Below are positions 10,272 to 21,463 of a stretch of DNA of 64,000 nucleotides, piece after piece. Position 1 is the stretch's first letter. Each line of letters starts with the position of its first letter. A model generated the notes under the pieces. The model did not search any database. It saw nothing but the letters and a program-made list of their open reading frames with translations, and had not been told where the DNA came from. The translations under genes were made by a program, and so were the position numbers. Origin of the DNA: Mesaphorura yosii (taxonomy: Eukaryota > Arthropoda > Collembola > Poduromorpha > Tullbergiidae); the NCBI GenBank assembly GCA_009869945.1, contig WIXG01000215.1, positions 1 to 64,000 of the forward strand, written 5' to 3'.

Positions 10272-11297
10272 ATGGGCTACGCAATCGAATCTTTTGCCCA
10301 ACCGCCTCATGAATCCTTTCTTTGTCCAATTTGTCAAGACGTTGTTGAAGAACCAGTCTCACTTCCATGCGAACACACCTTTTGTGGTTCCTGCATAAAA
10401 AATTGGCTTATCAGCAGTTGCATTGATTTCAACAGCAATTGTCCTTTCTGCAGAATCGCTGTTGGCCGTCATGACCTAAAATCACCTCCACGTTTCTTCC
10501 TCAACATGCTCAATGACCTGGAAATGATTTGCCAGTACTCGGGAAATGGTTGCAAGGCAAGGGTTCGTCTGGAGGAGCTCAGAGCCCACGAAACAGACTG
10601 TATGCACAATTCTGAGCGTAAAATCCAGTGTAAAGAAGGCGGGGGCGGTTGTGGAGCCACACTAAAGGCGGCGGAGTTTGAGGCTCACTCCTGCGTGTTG
10701 TTTCTGAAGGAGGCGCTTGGTCGATGTGAAAATGAGCTTGACCGCTGTCGTGAAAAGCTTGACCTTTACAAGGAGCAGCGTGACCGTTACAAACAGGACC
10801 TTGACCTCTACAAGCAGCGTTATGGTGAAATTTCCAGTGAGGGTGCAAGCCCACCCACGCAGCGACATTTTGTCTCAAACCCCCAAAATGTTCAACAACA
10901 ATCTCAGGCTCAGAGAAGTTCCTCTTTTACGCGACAACCAAGTGGCGAATTTTTCGCGACACTACATTCCCCCGTTCAAGTCGCAATTACTGAACGCAAA
11001 AACATGACTCGTGAACTCTGTGACCAAATCACAGCATTTGTTGTGAGTGAAGTACTCCAAAATGGTCTTCCAGACTCTACCCGAAGAAAACTACAACTAA
11101 GAGACAAAATCCGGAACAAAATGGATACCATTTGCCCACGTAAATTGGCTTTGAATTTCCAAGCAACATGGTTTGTGGATTTGTATTTGACTGAAACGGT
11201 GAAATTATCTCCGTTTCTGAAATTCTTTTCTTCGGCAAGGCTTGGATTCAATGTACAAAGGGATAGGCTTGGCCTTTGGATCATAATTCATGGGTAA
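10272..11297 (+). CDS. RING-finger and TRAF-type zinc-finger protein (putative E3 ubiquitin ligase)
   Basis: Intronless frame of 341 residues, started at the ATG after CACAAA. Residues 18-60 form a C3HC4 RING (CPIC, CEHTFCGSC, CPFC), the E2-binding module of ubiquitin ligases. Residues 85-145 carry spaced Cys/His pairs (C-x5-C...H-x4-C and C-x6-C...H-x2-C) typical of TRAF/SIAH-type fingers, giving the layout of RNF41/Nrdp1-like ligases. Next comes a strongly charged helical segment (about 150-185) built from repeated units, CENELDRCREKLDLYKEQRD and related 7- to 11-residue blocks, predicting a coiled coil. The C-terminal 130 residues are unassigned. Substrates cannot be read from the sequence. 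The lack of introns beside spliced neighbours suggests a retrocopy or an expanded intronless family. Confidence 0.85.
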   Translation: MGYAIESFAQPPHESFLCPICQDVVEEPVSLPCEHTFCGSCIKNWLISSCIDFNSNCPFCRIAVGRHDLKSPPRFFLNMLNDLEMICQYSGNGCKARVRLEELRAHETDCMHNSERKIQCKEGGGGCGATLKAAEFEAHSCVLFLKEALGRCENELDRCREKLDLYKEQRDRYKQDLDLYKQRYGEISSEGASPPTQRHFVSNPQNVQQQSQAQRSSSFTRQPSGEFFATLHSPVQVAITERKNMTRELCDQITAFVVSEVLQNGLPDSTRRKLQLRDKIRNKMDTICPRKLALNFQATWFVDLYLTETVKLSPFLKFFSSARLGFNVQRDRLGLWIIIHG

Positions 11298-11755
11298 ATT
11301 CTCGTGGCAAGTCGAGAACCTCAAATTACGCTGACTTCTAAGCCGGAGACTAATGGATCACTTTCGTTCGCTTTGCGGCCAAAAGCCTGGTAGCTCCTTC
11401 AAGGTCAGGGCGATGAGTCCGAGCAAGGCGCAGGAACAACCGAAGAACCTCTCCCCTGCAGTCATAAAAAAGCTCAAGAACAAGATCAAAGGTGAAGGTT
11501 GGGTGAATTCAATCCATAAATGGGACTTCTTCATATGACAACTTAACATTTCTCAAGTAACGGGACTTGGGACAACAACTAGATAAAATTAAGCATCCTA
11601 TAGATTTATTTAGTGTAAGACAAATAAGTCCATCTTAAAGATGAGCTAGTAAGGAATTAAAAATACGCTTATGTGTACTAAATTACTGCTTGTACAGTGC
11701 GCAGGGGTGAGCTCTTCAGGCTGTTGGTGTTTAGATTTGGATTGACACCTAGGCT
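11298..11755. other. Intergenic
   Basis: A short Lys-rich open frame (11353-11538, plus) has no supporting motif and is not called. The rest is AT-rich and probably includes the 3' UTRs of the two flanking convergent genes. Confidence 0.4.
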
Positions 11756-12177
11756 TTACCCTACAGTCGGGTTGCAGTTGATCGGACGACCAGAAGCATC
11801 CAACTTGCATCTAACCCCCCCTTTGATCTCAACACAGGCTCCGAGCACCAATGTCTTCGGAGGCATGCATGGTTTACATTTGCACCGCCATTGGTACTTC
11901 CACCGATACCAGCGCTTCTCACATTTCCCCGCATTGCTTCCCCTTGCAGCACAATGCGCCTTGCACTTCGCTCCGCCGTTGTGGGGACAGTCCAGGTCCG
12001 CCGCGGCTGAGTGACAACAGGATGCCATGCATGGAGATTAACCAATTTTGATTTGGGAGACTTGAAATGATAAATTCAACGGTGAGGGTCGGGTAGGCTG
12101 ATTAAAAACTTACCCGAAGAGATGTACACCAAAGCGACAAGAGACGTAATCAGAAGAACCGACAAGACAGAGTTCAT
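11756..12177 (-). CDS. Defensin-like secreted cysteine-rich peptide with C-terminal extension
   Basis: Two exons on the minus strand: 12177-12114 encodes the signal peptide and 12006-11756 the mature peptide. They are joined in phase 1 across a 107-bp intron (GTAAGT...CACTCAG), giving 104 residues. The leader MNSVLSVLLITSLVALVYIS is strongly hydrophobic. The mature part has ten cysteines. The first six follow the CS-alpha-beta defensin pattern: C-x7-C-x3-C-x9-C-x12-C-x1-C, with a G-K-C before the fourth and the C-x-C closing pair. It is Lys/Arg/Trp-rich, hence cationic. After a further Cys, a proline-rich hinge leads into a 30-residue tail with three more cysteines, beyond the usual length of arthropod defensins. 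Antimicrobial function is inferred from the fold pattern. A TATA box lies about 95 bp upstream. A scorpion-type channel-active CS-alpha-beta peptide cannot be excluded. Confidence 0.8.
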
Positions 12178-12470
12178 GGTGAAGTGCTACTAATGGAGGA
12201 GGGAGACAGCCAATCAGAATCCACAGGTCAGAACCGGACAAATTGGTCCTCCAATCCTTTTGGGATCAGCTTTTATACCTGTGCTCCTCTATCACTAGAA
12301 TTTCAAATTACGAGGAAGGAGAAAGAGATCAATAATGATTACTAATAATGTAAATAGTTGGTAATTTTTCTGGAAATGTGAGTTTGGTATGAAACGGTCG
12401 TTAACGGACGATCACTAATCCCTAAGCTACCTTAGCCGACACTCGTGTACTCATTATACAGAGGCTCAGC
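12178..12470. other. Upstream region of the defensin-like gene
   Basis: Contains the TATA box and otherwise ordinary AT-rich sequence up to the transposon relic. Confidence 0.4.
12270..12277 (-). promoter_or_regulatory. TATA box of the defensin-like gene
   Basis: TATAAAAG on the minus strand, 93 bp upstream of the ATG, places transcription start near 12240. No unambiguous NF-kappaB or GATA site was recognised in the 150 bp upstream. Confidence 0.6.
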
Positions 12471-13308
12471 AAAGTTTTATTTACACAGACGCTTTTCGTT
12501 GTAGTTCGTTCATTTCAAACACGATTCGCTTGGAATCCTGTTCATGTTGTTGCACGGAACTAGATGTATGAGATCACCTGTGAAAACTTAGAATGATCTA
12601 ACGAAATCGCCTACGAAATTGGCACTGGAAGTGGATTCAGTAGTTAGGAATTTTACACAGCAATGGCGGTCACAAAAGTCCGTCGTAAACGAGTTACTCC
12701 ACATTGGGGTCGCGATTTCGTACGGGACGATGTTCAGCACCCTAAACTCGATGAGAAACCGTCGAAACCATGAATCGGCTAGCCTTAAGCCCCTGGAGAT
12801 TTGGCATAAACAACACCACTGCCTATCAGTGCTGATGAAGCAGTTTGACACAACAATTCGTAAGAAGAACACCCGAAATCAGAATTAGATGGCCAAGAAG
12901 TTTAACTATTCGTAGGCAACCATCAGCAACATTATCCACCAAGATTCGGAGTGAAAAACCGCGAAGAATAACATGCACTCAAAGATACACACTGTACTTA
13001 TCACATGACATACTCTCATAAGACCATAGACTACGTTTATCACCCGATACAAGTCGGACGAACATTTTTAGCTTCCTGCTCTCGAAGCAATGCTTAATTT
13101 CTGAAAGGCAGTGGCAATTTGGAAAATTCTTCAAGGGCCCTGGCACAAAGTGACACCGGAAGTGGTCCAAAAAGTTTACATTAAATGGAAAAAAAAGCTT
13201 GTAGAGAGCTGCAGAAGAATATCGTGAACACATTGAGCGGATGTAGAAAATCAAAAAGCTCAAAATCGAACGCGTTCCTGCCATATTACTCTGTGTAAAT
13301 AAAAACTT
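12471..13308. mobile_element. Decayed DNA transposon with terminal inverted repeats (Tc1/mariner-like)
   Basis: The ends carry matching inverted repeats. AAGTTTTATTTACACAGA at 12472-12489 pairs with 13290-13308, the reverse complement matching at 18 of 19 positions with a one-base gap. The interior, about 0.8 kb, has broken plus-strand frames (12619-12888 and beyond to about 13280) with stops and shifts throughout. Conceptual fragments such as a Trp-x-Lys-rich C-terminus before the right repeat recall Tc1/mariner transposases, but no DDE motif can be placed with confidence. Length and repeat style fit an internally deleted mariner-like copy. It is certainly non-autonomous. Confidence 0.6.
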
Positions 13309-16290
13309 GATACCCTGTATTTTATTCCCTAAACGAGCAGAGGAGGTGAATCACATTGGCCCGCCCCGGCGACGTTTTATATAGTTGATCTTATTGTAGG
13401 ATTTTGATATGCTGACATACCCTTTATTCGGAGTTTGGGGATTTGATGGCTCGTTGTAATAGACGTTTCCGACTCCACCTATCGCAAATAGGTGGTATTC
13501 GTGGCTAGGTCTTCTTCCGAAGCTACCAAGTAGTTCTTCACGCTTCCAGAATGCAGCGTGAGAGGTCTTTCGATGTCAAAAGCGTAATGTACTGTTGACT
13601 CGGAAATTCTGGAATTTTCTCATTAGTCAAATGATTCCAAAAGTTCATCAGCCTGTCCACATTATCCTATTTCAAAAGCCATGAAGCAAAATTCCACGTC
13701 CCCTTCATCCTCCTGCTAAGTGAATTATATGACCGGTTTCATTCCCCTTGTCATTTATGAATCAAATCCGAATCAGGAAGGGTCTCTTTACTATACGACG
13801 ATATGATCATGAATTATGAGGAATTCAATTCATTCAATGAGAACAAATGAGTCACTGGCCTCTGTTCATTCTGATGTTGATTATGCGAATGTGGACCTTA
13901 TCAGAAGTGATAACAATTTATTTGTAGCATTTTTATTTATGACTCATTGAATTTACACATAAAATGCTTTAATTGCTCAATAACTTCCATTGGGACGACA
14001 ATTATCTTGATTATTACCAGCATCCAATCCACAATTGACCCCAACTCCAATATTATACACACATGAGATGGGAGCTATGCTCAAAACCAAGGAAACCTAA
14101 CATGGGAAAGAGTTAAGAGGAGTTAAGATTTTATTTTCATAAGTCCGAATTTCCCGTATTCCTAACCTAACTTAACCTAACCTAACATTTAGCCACTTAG
14201 CATTAATTTAGCCCGACTTTACTACAACTCAAATTACATTGTTAGTTGGTTGTCATGCCCTTAATTTCCCTGCCATGAATTCCACTTCGACCACTTATGG
14301 CAATTAATATCAATTAACTCTGCGCTCTGGAGAAGTGTGGACTACCAGGACACAATCCTCATACATGAAGATGAGAACAAAATCTTCATGGGTAATCCAG
14401 TTGCTCCAGGCCCCCCACAATTGGTCCCTCAAGTTATGTTGCTCTTGCCTAACCATGGAGTTCTAGTGGGCAGTTGCATGTTACATCGTAGGTTTCGTCA
14501 GTTATCCGTCTTGGGTTACGTATCACTGGCAACTCACAGCGCATAAGCCAAATTTGGAATTCCGTTGCGGAAACGTTCAAATTCGGGTCTGCTTGCTAGG
14601 TTTTCAAGATGATAAGAGGTTTTTGGTACTTGCGACACAATTTGTGATAACATTCTGATTCCAGCATTATTCTATTTGTAGTCATGGACTCTGGCAGTAG
14701 CCACCGTGAAGTCTGGGCAGTTGATGCTAATCTCAAAAGAGTCAGAAACGGCGATGCGTTGTACCGAATCTAATTTCCGCTGGCGTTGCAGAATCCTTGA
14801 TCCAATGAATTGTAAACATTTTTCGCTGATTTTATGAAACAAAGATCTGTAAATCCCTGAATTATTGGAGCGCAAACGTTCACTAGCCTCAAGTCCAAAG
14901 ATGCGTCACATTTCCTGGTAAATCACGAACTGTGCAAGCTAACATTACTCGTCCACGTCAGCTTAACAATTGTGATACGACACACTGATATTAAATCAAT
15001 TCGTCAACACAAAGCATCTTATATAAAACAATCGTGAACAGCAACTTGTATTCAGGTAATCCTTCGACACGCTTTGGAAATTCGTGGCGTGTATCGAAAC
15101 TAATTCTGCGAAAGAGACTTTGGATTGATTAATCAATGTTGACCTGTGTTGAATATTCTCAGATTGGTGACTCGAATCAGAGAGTTCGGCGTGGGACTCG
15201 TGCGTATGCAGGCCAAATGTAGAAAATACTACGTTTGATTGTTAATTTTAAAAATTCAGCTCTGGCTAGAAAAGCTCGTTGCTTCAAATAGCTTAGCAAG
15301 AAAAAACTAAATATGAAAGTTGATAATCTCCTTAAAGAATTCAATCTGCTGACTGTAACTGAAAAAGAGATCTGCAACTTATGAAGTTTATCCTCAGTGC
15401 AGATAGAGTCCGTTACGACAACAATTGATTTGTGTTTTCAGATAGAGCCAAAACCTGCCCGACCATTATTGCCCCAGTAAACATTTAACCGCTCAATGAG
15501 ATACCGTGCCGGAAAGTTCTGGAACACACAACCAAGATTTGACTGTGATTATGGCAAGTGCTCACATCTGGGAAAACTTTCGCTAGTTCAAGATCATTTA
15601 GTAAAAATAAGAACTGATGAATTTGCGTATTTCTAATATTTATTAATAAAAAGTTGAGAGTGAGTGAGTGGGAGTTAGGAGAGGTCCATAGCGAATCTAT
15701 TTGTAAAGGGTCACGTGGGAGAGAGCAGCGTTAATTTAATGTTGATCACGTAAGATCATGAATAAAGTTTGAATTGAATTGAATTGAAAAGGCTGGACAG
15801 GAGTGAACACGACTGAAATGAAATGATACTATACTAATTGGCTGGGCTGGGGATTGGTGTGGGGAGCAGGATTCTGTTCTGGTCAAAGTTGGCCACAGCA
15901 AGTCGCCTGTGGAATGTACTCTCCAAATGCGAGTTTTGAATGGACTTTCGTACGCTGCATTGATCTTATTAAATTTGAATTGCATGGGAGAGCTCAAAGT
16001 GTGAGTAGAATGAATTATCTCCACGTGACAAGTTTCATATTTGCGTGGGTTGTCCTGCCATGACAAATGACAACTCGACCGCATTCTTAATTATGAGGAA
16101 ACTCGTATAGATACTACTCACGATTCAGTTCAATATTCAAGGTGATCAGGTTGCCTAATTTATGCCTGCAACTGATTGACTTTATGCCAGTTTTGTCTCA
16201 TTAACAGAATTATCCTGACCACGGCTGCAGGAAACGCGCTGTGACTGAGGGGCTCTCATTTCATCACCTCTTGTTGGGCTAAGCACAAAT
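13309..16290. other. Long intergenic region
   Basis: AT-rich sequence without a convincing gene on either strand. Notable items are a CCTAA pentamer tract at 14161-14187 and a short (GAATT)n run near 15770-15787. Short open frames such as plus 14337-14546 lack motifs and splice context. Confidence 0.5.
14161..14187. repeat. Interstitial CCTAA (arthropod telomere-type) tract
   Basis: Five CCTAA/CTTAA pentamers in a row, with one transition. TTAGG is the ancestral arthropod telomere repeat, so this supports the taxonomic guess. Such tracts arise from double-strand break repair or chance. Confidence 0.6.
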
Positions 16291-18048
16291 ATGCACCATT
16301 GGCAACGAATCGCGGCCTTGTTGGCTTGCTTTGGGGTTTTTGGTACTGCAGGATTCATTCGTGATCCTTCCAAGGCCATGTGGCAACCGTTGGAGCCCAA
16401 GAGTGCCCGCCTCAATGGCCGTATGCCTCGTGCAGCGGACGACGACGTGGGCAGCGACAAAAAGGTGCTTCAATTTGTGCGCAAGAACTTTGGCATGGTG
16501 ATTCCAGAGTCGTATAACCCAATCAAACATCCCACTCTCAGCGAGGAGTCCGTGTTTTGTACGTAAGCGCCCACCCCCACCTCACCGTTGCTGACCCAAT
16601 CACATGACGCCTCTGTTTCGCATGTCCTAGGCGAGTTTATGCAAAAAGATTACCCGGAAGTCAACAAGACTGATTTTGTGGACAAGGCGGTGGTGGCCCT
16701 TCGCCTCAACATTCGGTCAGTGCAAGAGATCAATGACCCCGAGGATGAGATAACGCTGGCCATGGACGTTGGTCTGATGTGGTTCGACACAAGAATTCTG
16801 AACAATGAATCGGACATGAAGCCCGACGTGCCATTTATGGATCCGGTCATTCTGAAGCACATTTGGAAACCAGACATTATGATTGACAACATGGTCGAGA
16901 CCCGACAGACCGATCTAATGGACCAACCACTCGTCACTGTGGGACTCTCGCTTAGTACCCATGGCGCTATCGTCGCCTACCGCTCCACCGTGACTGTCCG
17001 CATCAACTGCGATTTTGACTTTCGGTATTTCCCTGCAGACACGCAATGCTGCCAAGTCCGACTGCGGAGTTTTCTGTACAGCAACGATCACCTGACTTTG
17101 CTTTGGGACAGACGAAGTCCGTACTTGTTTGAGACGGATGACAAAGACTACAACTTGGCTGTGGATGGGTCGGAGAGGGTCAAGGTTCAAGTGGCAATTG
17201 GCGCAAATTCTGCATTCGAGTCCGATGGACTGCAGTTTAAAATTTTGGCCAGGCGCAAGATTTGGTATCATTTGATCCAAACGTACGTGCCCTCGGCCTT
17301 TTACGTCGGAATCACGTGGCTCTGTTTTATGATTCCGAGGGAACTGGTCGAGGGTCGGATCGCCATCGCTATGACGACGCTTCTTACACTGACGTCCATG
17401 TTTTCTTCGGTTCGTGAAAGCACGCCGATCGTCAGCTATGTAAAAGCAATCGACATATGGATGGTTTCATGCATCGCATTCGTGTTTCTGGTCCTGCTCG
17501 AGTTTACCCTGTTGCTATGGACAGAGCATAAACGGAGGAAGCGGGAGCGTAAGGGAGAGATGCAGGGGGACCTGGAGGAGGTAGATGTAGAGGGAGGTCA
17601 TCCCGAAGCCACGTCCTTCATCGGGCGCATCCTCCGAACAGATTCAGTGAAAAGGGATTCTGATCGTTTGCAAGGCATTATGTTGGTGCGTGTCTGCACA
17701 GGTGCGGTTAAGTTTGTGGAGGCGCACTCCTTCTTCCTCATTCTGCTCATATTCTTATTGGGTAATACACTGTATTGGTGTTGGCTTCTGATTGCATCGG
17801 GCTACATCAATTGGGCCGTGAACGAAACTTACAATAATGTAGGTCAATAAATGTGGGCAAGGGCTGTGCAACTCGAGGCGAAGGAATTTTAGATACAAAT
17901 GGTGGGAAAACAACTGGAGGCGAAAACTTTGGAACTGAAAGCGAAGGCGGCCGAGCTGAAGACCACGGTTGCAGAACTGGAAATGTGGCGTCCGCCAATT
18001 CGAGACATCGACGGGGCGGAAGATTGTTTTGGAGAGATGGGACAGTAG
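16291..18048 (+). CDS. Cys-loop ligand-gated ion channel subunit
   Basis: Exon 1 (16291-16558) encodes a signal peptide and N-terminal segment. A 72-bp phase-1 intron follows, then exon 2 from 16631. The extracellular domain contains the Cys-loop (CDFDFRYFPADTQCC, closing on the second of two adjacent Cys). Four membrane helices follow: TM1 (YVGITWLCFMI), TM2 (GRIAIAMTTLLTLTSMFSSV), TM3 (IDIWMVSCIAFVFLVLLEF) and TM4 (FFLILLIFLLGNTLYWCWLL). A charged intracellular loop of about 90 residues separates TM3 from TM4. TM2 has Arg at 0' and Leu at 9', but the Pro-Ala-Arg of chloride channels reads Glu-Gly-Arg. Read straight through, the frame stops at 17850. Splicing a 54-bp candidate intron (17839-17892, GTAGGT...TTTTAG, phase 0) instead adds 51 residues ending at 18048 that form a heptad-rich helix. 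It belongs with invertebrate GluCl/pH- or histamine-type orphan channels; the ligand is unknown. Confidence 0.85.
17839..17892 (+). other. Candidate 54-bp terminal intron of the channel gene
   Basis: GTAGGT donor and TTTTAG acceptor are both in phase 0. Retention gives the C-terminus NNVGQ-stop. Removal fuses TM4 to a Lys/Glu/Leu-rich helical tail encoded by 17893-18048. An AATAAA at about 18121 follows the second stop. Confidence 0.5.
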
Positions 18049-18226
18049 GAGGAGGAAGATGACGATACGGATTATTTGATTGAGTGTTTGTGTAGTGTGT
18101 GCATTTATATTATTACTTGAAATAAAACAGCGTATGTCCCATGTTCTGGTGAACGGCTTTGGAATCGGGCCACTCATTACTTGGCTCCTACCACAACTGA
18201 ATCATTTTGGAAGGGATACTCCAGGC

Positions 18227-18276
18227 GACTCCCCTCAGCGCAATTGTAAAAGGTGTGGAGGGTCTCTTCACTGCCC
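18227..18276. repeat. 50-bp exact direct repeat, copy 1
   Basis: Identical over 50 bases to 19139-19188, with similarity extending about 9 bases further on one side with two mismatches. This copy overlaps the last codons and 3' UTR of the small minus-strand gene. Confidence 0.9.
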
Positions 18277-18624
18277 ATGTTCCATGAAATCCATAGCTAT
18301 CCCAACATCTCCGTTCCGCCCAAGCTCACTTTGCACCTCACCCGATTCTTCAAGCGCTGTCTTTGCTTTAACCAAATACTGCTTGGCCACTTCCGCCAGG
18401 CTGCGGATTGCCTGCAGTTCGTAGATTTCGTTGTACCGGCAAGAATTGTCAAGAAAATTGCTAATTTTCTGCGTCAACTCGTCCTATAAAGAAATACGAC
18501 GAACTGATTGCGAACTTTGTCATGATTGAACTTTCTGATGCAGGATTATGGGAGGTATTGAGTATTGATTACGTACAATTTGCTGAGTGATGGCTGCACG
18601 AGTCGGAAAGTTTGCGGCACTCAT
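18268..18624 (-). CDS. Small two-exon helical protein, unknown family
   Basis: Exon 1 is 18624-18577 (16 codons from the ATG). A 93-bp phase-0 intron (GTACGT...TTTATAG) follows, then exon 2 at 18483-18268, giving 87 residues. The sequence is Glu/Leu/Ala-rich with heptad-like spacing (for example EIYELQAIRSLAEVAKQYL), so it should be mostly alpha-helix or coiled coil. There is no signal peptide, membrane segment or metal-binding motif. Such small helical proteins often belong to multi-subunit complexes, but I cannot assign this one. Clean splice sites with preserved phase, and helix continuing across the junction, argue that the gene is real. The stop codon lies within a 50-bp sequence repeated 0.9 kb away. 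Confidence 0.6.
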
Positions 18625-19138
18625 AACTCCTTGTTTAGCACGTTTTGGAGGACACTATCTGTGAGCCCAACTGTACTCCTGAATAATGATACAAATACAA
18701 GTGTAACGACTGAGTAGCCCGATCTCACAATCACTGACTTCAGACAACATTAAGTTAATCAGTACGCCTGTATTTAGTGAAAGATAACCTCACCCGGTCT
18801 AATTAACAGAAGCTTAAATTCAGCAGGTAAGCGAGCAGTTTAGATTGGCGTCAATCAATTTAAGTTGTATTGCGGCAGTGGGAGCTTGCCTTTTCTTATG
18901 TGTGATGCTCAGTTGCAATGAAACGCAGCTGGGACCCTGAATGTAGAATTTAAAGTTGCGGTCACTAAATTCTATCGTTGCTCAAAGTAATCCAATTTGT
19001 TCAAGCGTTCTTTGTTCTCGGTTCAGATATCGCAGGATATTATTATCTCAAAGCAAGTCTCCTCTACCCTTTCGCTGAAATTGATGAAAATGGCTTTCGC
19101 TGACATTTAATTAGTAATTACTCCAGAGGACTCCCCTC
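18625..19138. other. Intergenic between divergent genes
   Basis: AT-rich sequence with no coding signal. It presumably holds the promoter of the small helical gene and upstream sequence of the MATH-BTB gene. Confidence 0.4.
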
Positions 19139-19188
19139 AGCGCAATTGTAAAAGGTGTGGAGGGTCTCTTCACTGCCCTAAAAAATGA
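19139..19188. repeat. 50-bp exact direct repeat, copy 2
   Basis: Same orientation as 18227-18276 and identical for 50 bases. It ends immediately before the MATH-BTB gene's first possible coding sequence. Confidence 0.9.
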
Positions 19189-19438
19189 ATGGATTGCGCA
19201 CAACACCGGAAGATGTTACCAAGGCAAATGATGGAAATCGGATTTCTCTCCGCCGGAGTTCAACATAAGACAGGCAATCCATTTGGACGAAGACGAGGCG
19301 GAGGTTCAGCGTGGAGGTGGAGGAGCTCAGGAGGAGAAACAGAAAGCGACAGGAACAGCAGCAGCAGGAGACCCGAATCACCCGTATGGAGCTGAAGACG
19401 AAGGTTACCGCCAGCGCCAGACCAACCAGGTCCAGACA

Positions 19439-21224
19439 ATGGAGGACTCAAGTTCAATGGAGGGTTGCGCAGGCGTTGGATCGTCTGAGGAACAGCTGCT
19501 GAGTGAAGAAGGACACGCTGAGGCTGAAATCACTGAGGCGGTGTGTGTAGGGCAAACTCAAGACGTAAGTTTTGCTTTTGCGATTTGCTCGTCTAAGCCA
19601 AGGCCAAGATTATGCGATATAATTTGCTCTCAATTTTATTTATTTTACTGGCGACTGGTCATTTTCAGGTCGTAATTCGCATCCTGCAAGTACTTTGGAG
19701 CATCCCAGGCGAGCTGGTCACTCTTCGAGAGGTGCAGGGCAGCCTTCTCTTGGCGTATCAGAAGGATCTTCATCGTCGAGTTCATTTTTCTCCAGTCTTC
19801 AGCGCAGAGAAGGAAATCTACGTTGACTGCTACTGCTTTAGCAAGACAAGACCAAGATGGCAGTTGAGGATGCAGGCGCTTCATCATTGCAATGGACAGA
19901 ATTACATCGCACTGTTCTTAACAAGAAGGGAGGATTCGGTCATTCCGGCGCCTACGTCTGGAACTCTGACCGCGCCTGCAGGCGGCGGCTTCAACTTTGA
20001 CAAGAACGACTTCCGCCTGCCGAGTTTTACTGTCCGCTGCAGTTACGAGTTGGAAATCGTGAATTTGGATGGAGTCTCACTTTGTAATCGAGGTAAGTCG
20101 TAGTCGCCCAATGTTGGCAGTGCCAGAAATTGTATGCACCGAAAGAAATCAGAAGTTTTCTGTTTAATTTGTAGAAGGACCTTTCCGCCAGTTTGCGGCA
20201 AACGATTCCGTCGGCTGGTCGACGTTCACGCCGCATTCGCAAGCACTGAACAACAATCCTGGGGCAAATTTGCTGGTTCGGTGTACCATCAAAATCTTGT
20301 CATACAAGCCGTGCACGTTTCGTCTCAGAATCGGTACAACTCCAAGCTCGCCTCCTACTCCAATGCCAGAGCCAGTCATTCCACTTACAGGTTTCCAAGC
20401 AACTCCTGATTTGACGTTAGGGCATGAAAATATAACTGAGAAAGGCCCCGCCTACACTGGAAAACTCCGCATTGATGCCGCAATCAAGAAATTGAAAGCA
20501 AGGCACCCCGACTTTAACTTTCCAACGAAGAGCCTGAAGATTTGGTGCAAAGGGCAGGCGTATTTTGTGGACGTCATACCGCTGGCAGGTAAACAATTAG
20601 CAAATCTGGTCGATCGATGACGATGATCGGAGCTCTTTTTTATCTTGTAGCCAGATCCAAGCTGCTCTTCAATCTGCTCCGGAAGCGAGTAGACATTCGT
20701 GCGTCCAGCGATCCGAATCTCATTCTCGAGGACGAAGAGCCCCACGTCGTGGCGTCGATGCTGCAGTATTTGTGCACTGATTCCTGCCCCGTCCTGGAGA
20801 CGCAAAGGCAAGCAGGCGGTGATGACGTCGTTCGAGCACGCGCACGCGTGGGAGCCAAACTGGAGCTGCTTAGCGGTGCGGTCAGATTTGGAATCAATCA
20901 ACTACGGCAGGACCTGCTGGACCAACTGCTCTCAACGCAGGCGCAAACGCTGGAAGTGGCGACGGTCCTCCACGTTGTGTATGCTCTCTCGTCTTTGGAA
21001 TTGCTCGCTGATAAGACACAGGAACCTTACAAGATTCTTGAAGATTTCGTGATCACGTAAAAGCCGTTTGAATTTTCTTTGAAAACGCCAAATATGTTCA
21101 ACTCATTTTAAATTTTCTGATGTTTCAATCTTTCTGTAGGCACAGAAAAGAGATCGCAGAGACTCCAGAATTCCAAGCCAATCCGACTGAATGCCGAATG
21201 CTCCTTCTTCAATTCCTAATTTAA
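19439..21224 (+). CDS. Divergent MATH-BTB protein
   Basis: Exons end or begin at ?-19564, 19669-20092, 20175-20588, 20651-21056 and 21140-21224. Phases agree at every junction. The start is unsettled: the exon 1 frame stays open back to 19232, where the first in-frame ATG is at 19439, and an upstream exon is possible. Exons 2 and 3 encode a diverged MATH fold (YIALFLTRRE, then SYELEIVNLDG and SVGWSTFTP, then LLVRCTIKIL), the substrate-binding module of SPOP-like proteins. Exons 3-5 give a BTB/POZ fold (FNFPTKSLKIWCKGQAYFVD...ARSKLLFNLLRKR...VVASMLQYLCTDSCPVL) and a helical C-terminus ending in QFLI. MATH-BTB proteins bring substrates to CUL3 ubiquitin ligases; divergence here makes activity uncertain. 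Linker Pro/Gly-rich segments interrupt both domains. Confidence 0.7.
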
Positions 21225-21463
21225 GGTGGTTACAAGTCACTGGCTTTTAATTAACACTGCAACTAATTTGAGAATGAATTCCGTACAAAACATGCGTAGT
21301 GCATATTAAATGTAAATTACAAATAACAAATCAATAATCACATTTAAATTCGAGTGCCAAAAATTGCTATTGCTAAAATAAATCACGAAATATGGATACG
21401 TAAAAATACTTTGGTATGTGCTTCAAACGCAATAAATAATTTTTAGTTAATATCTTTACAAAT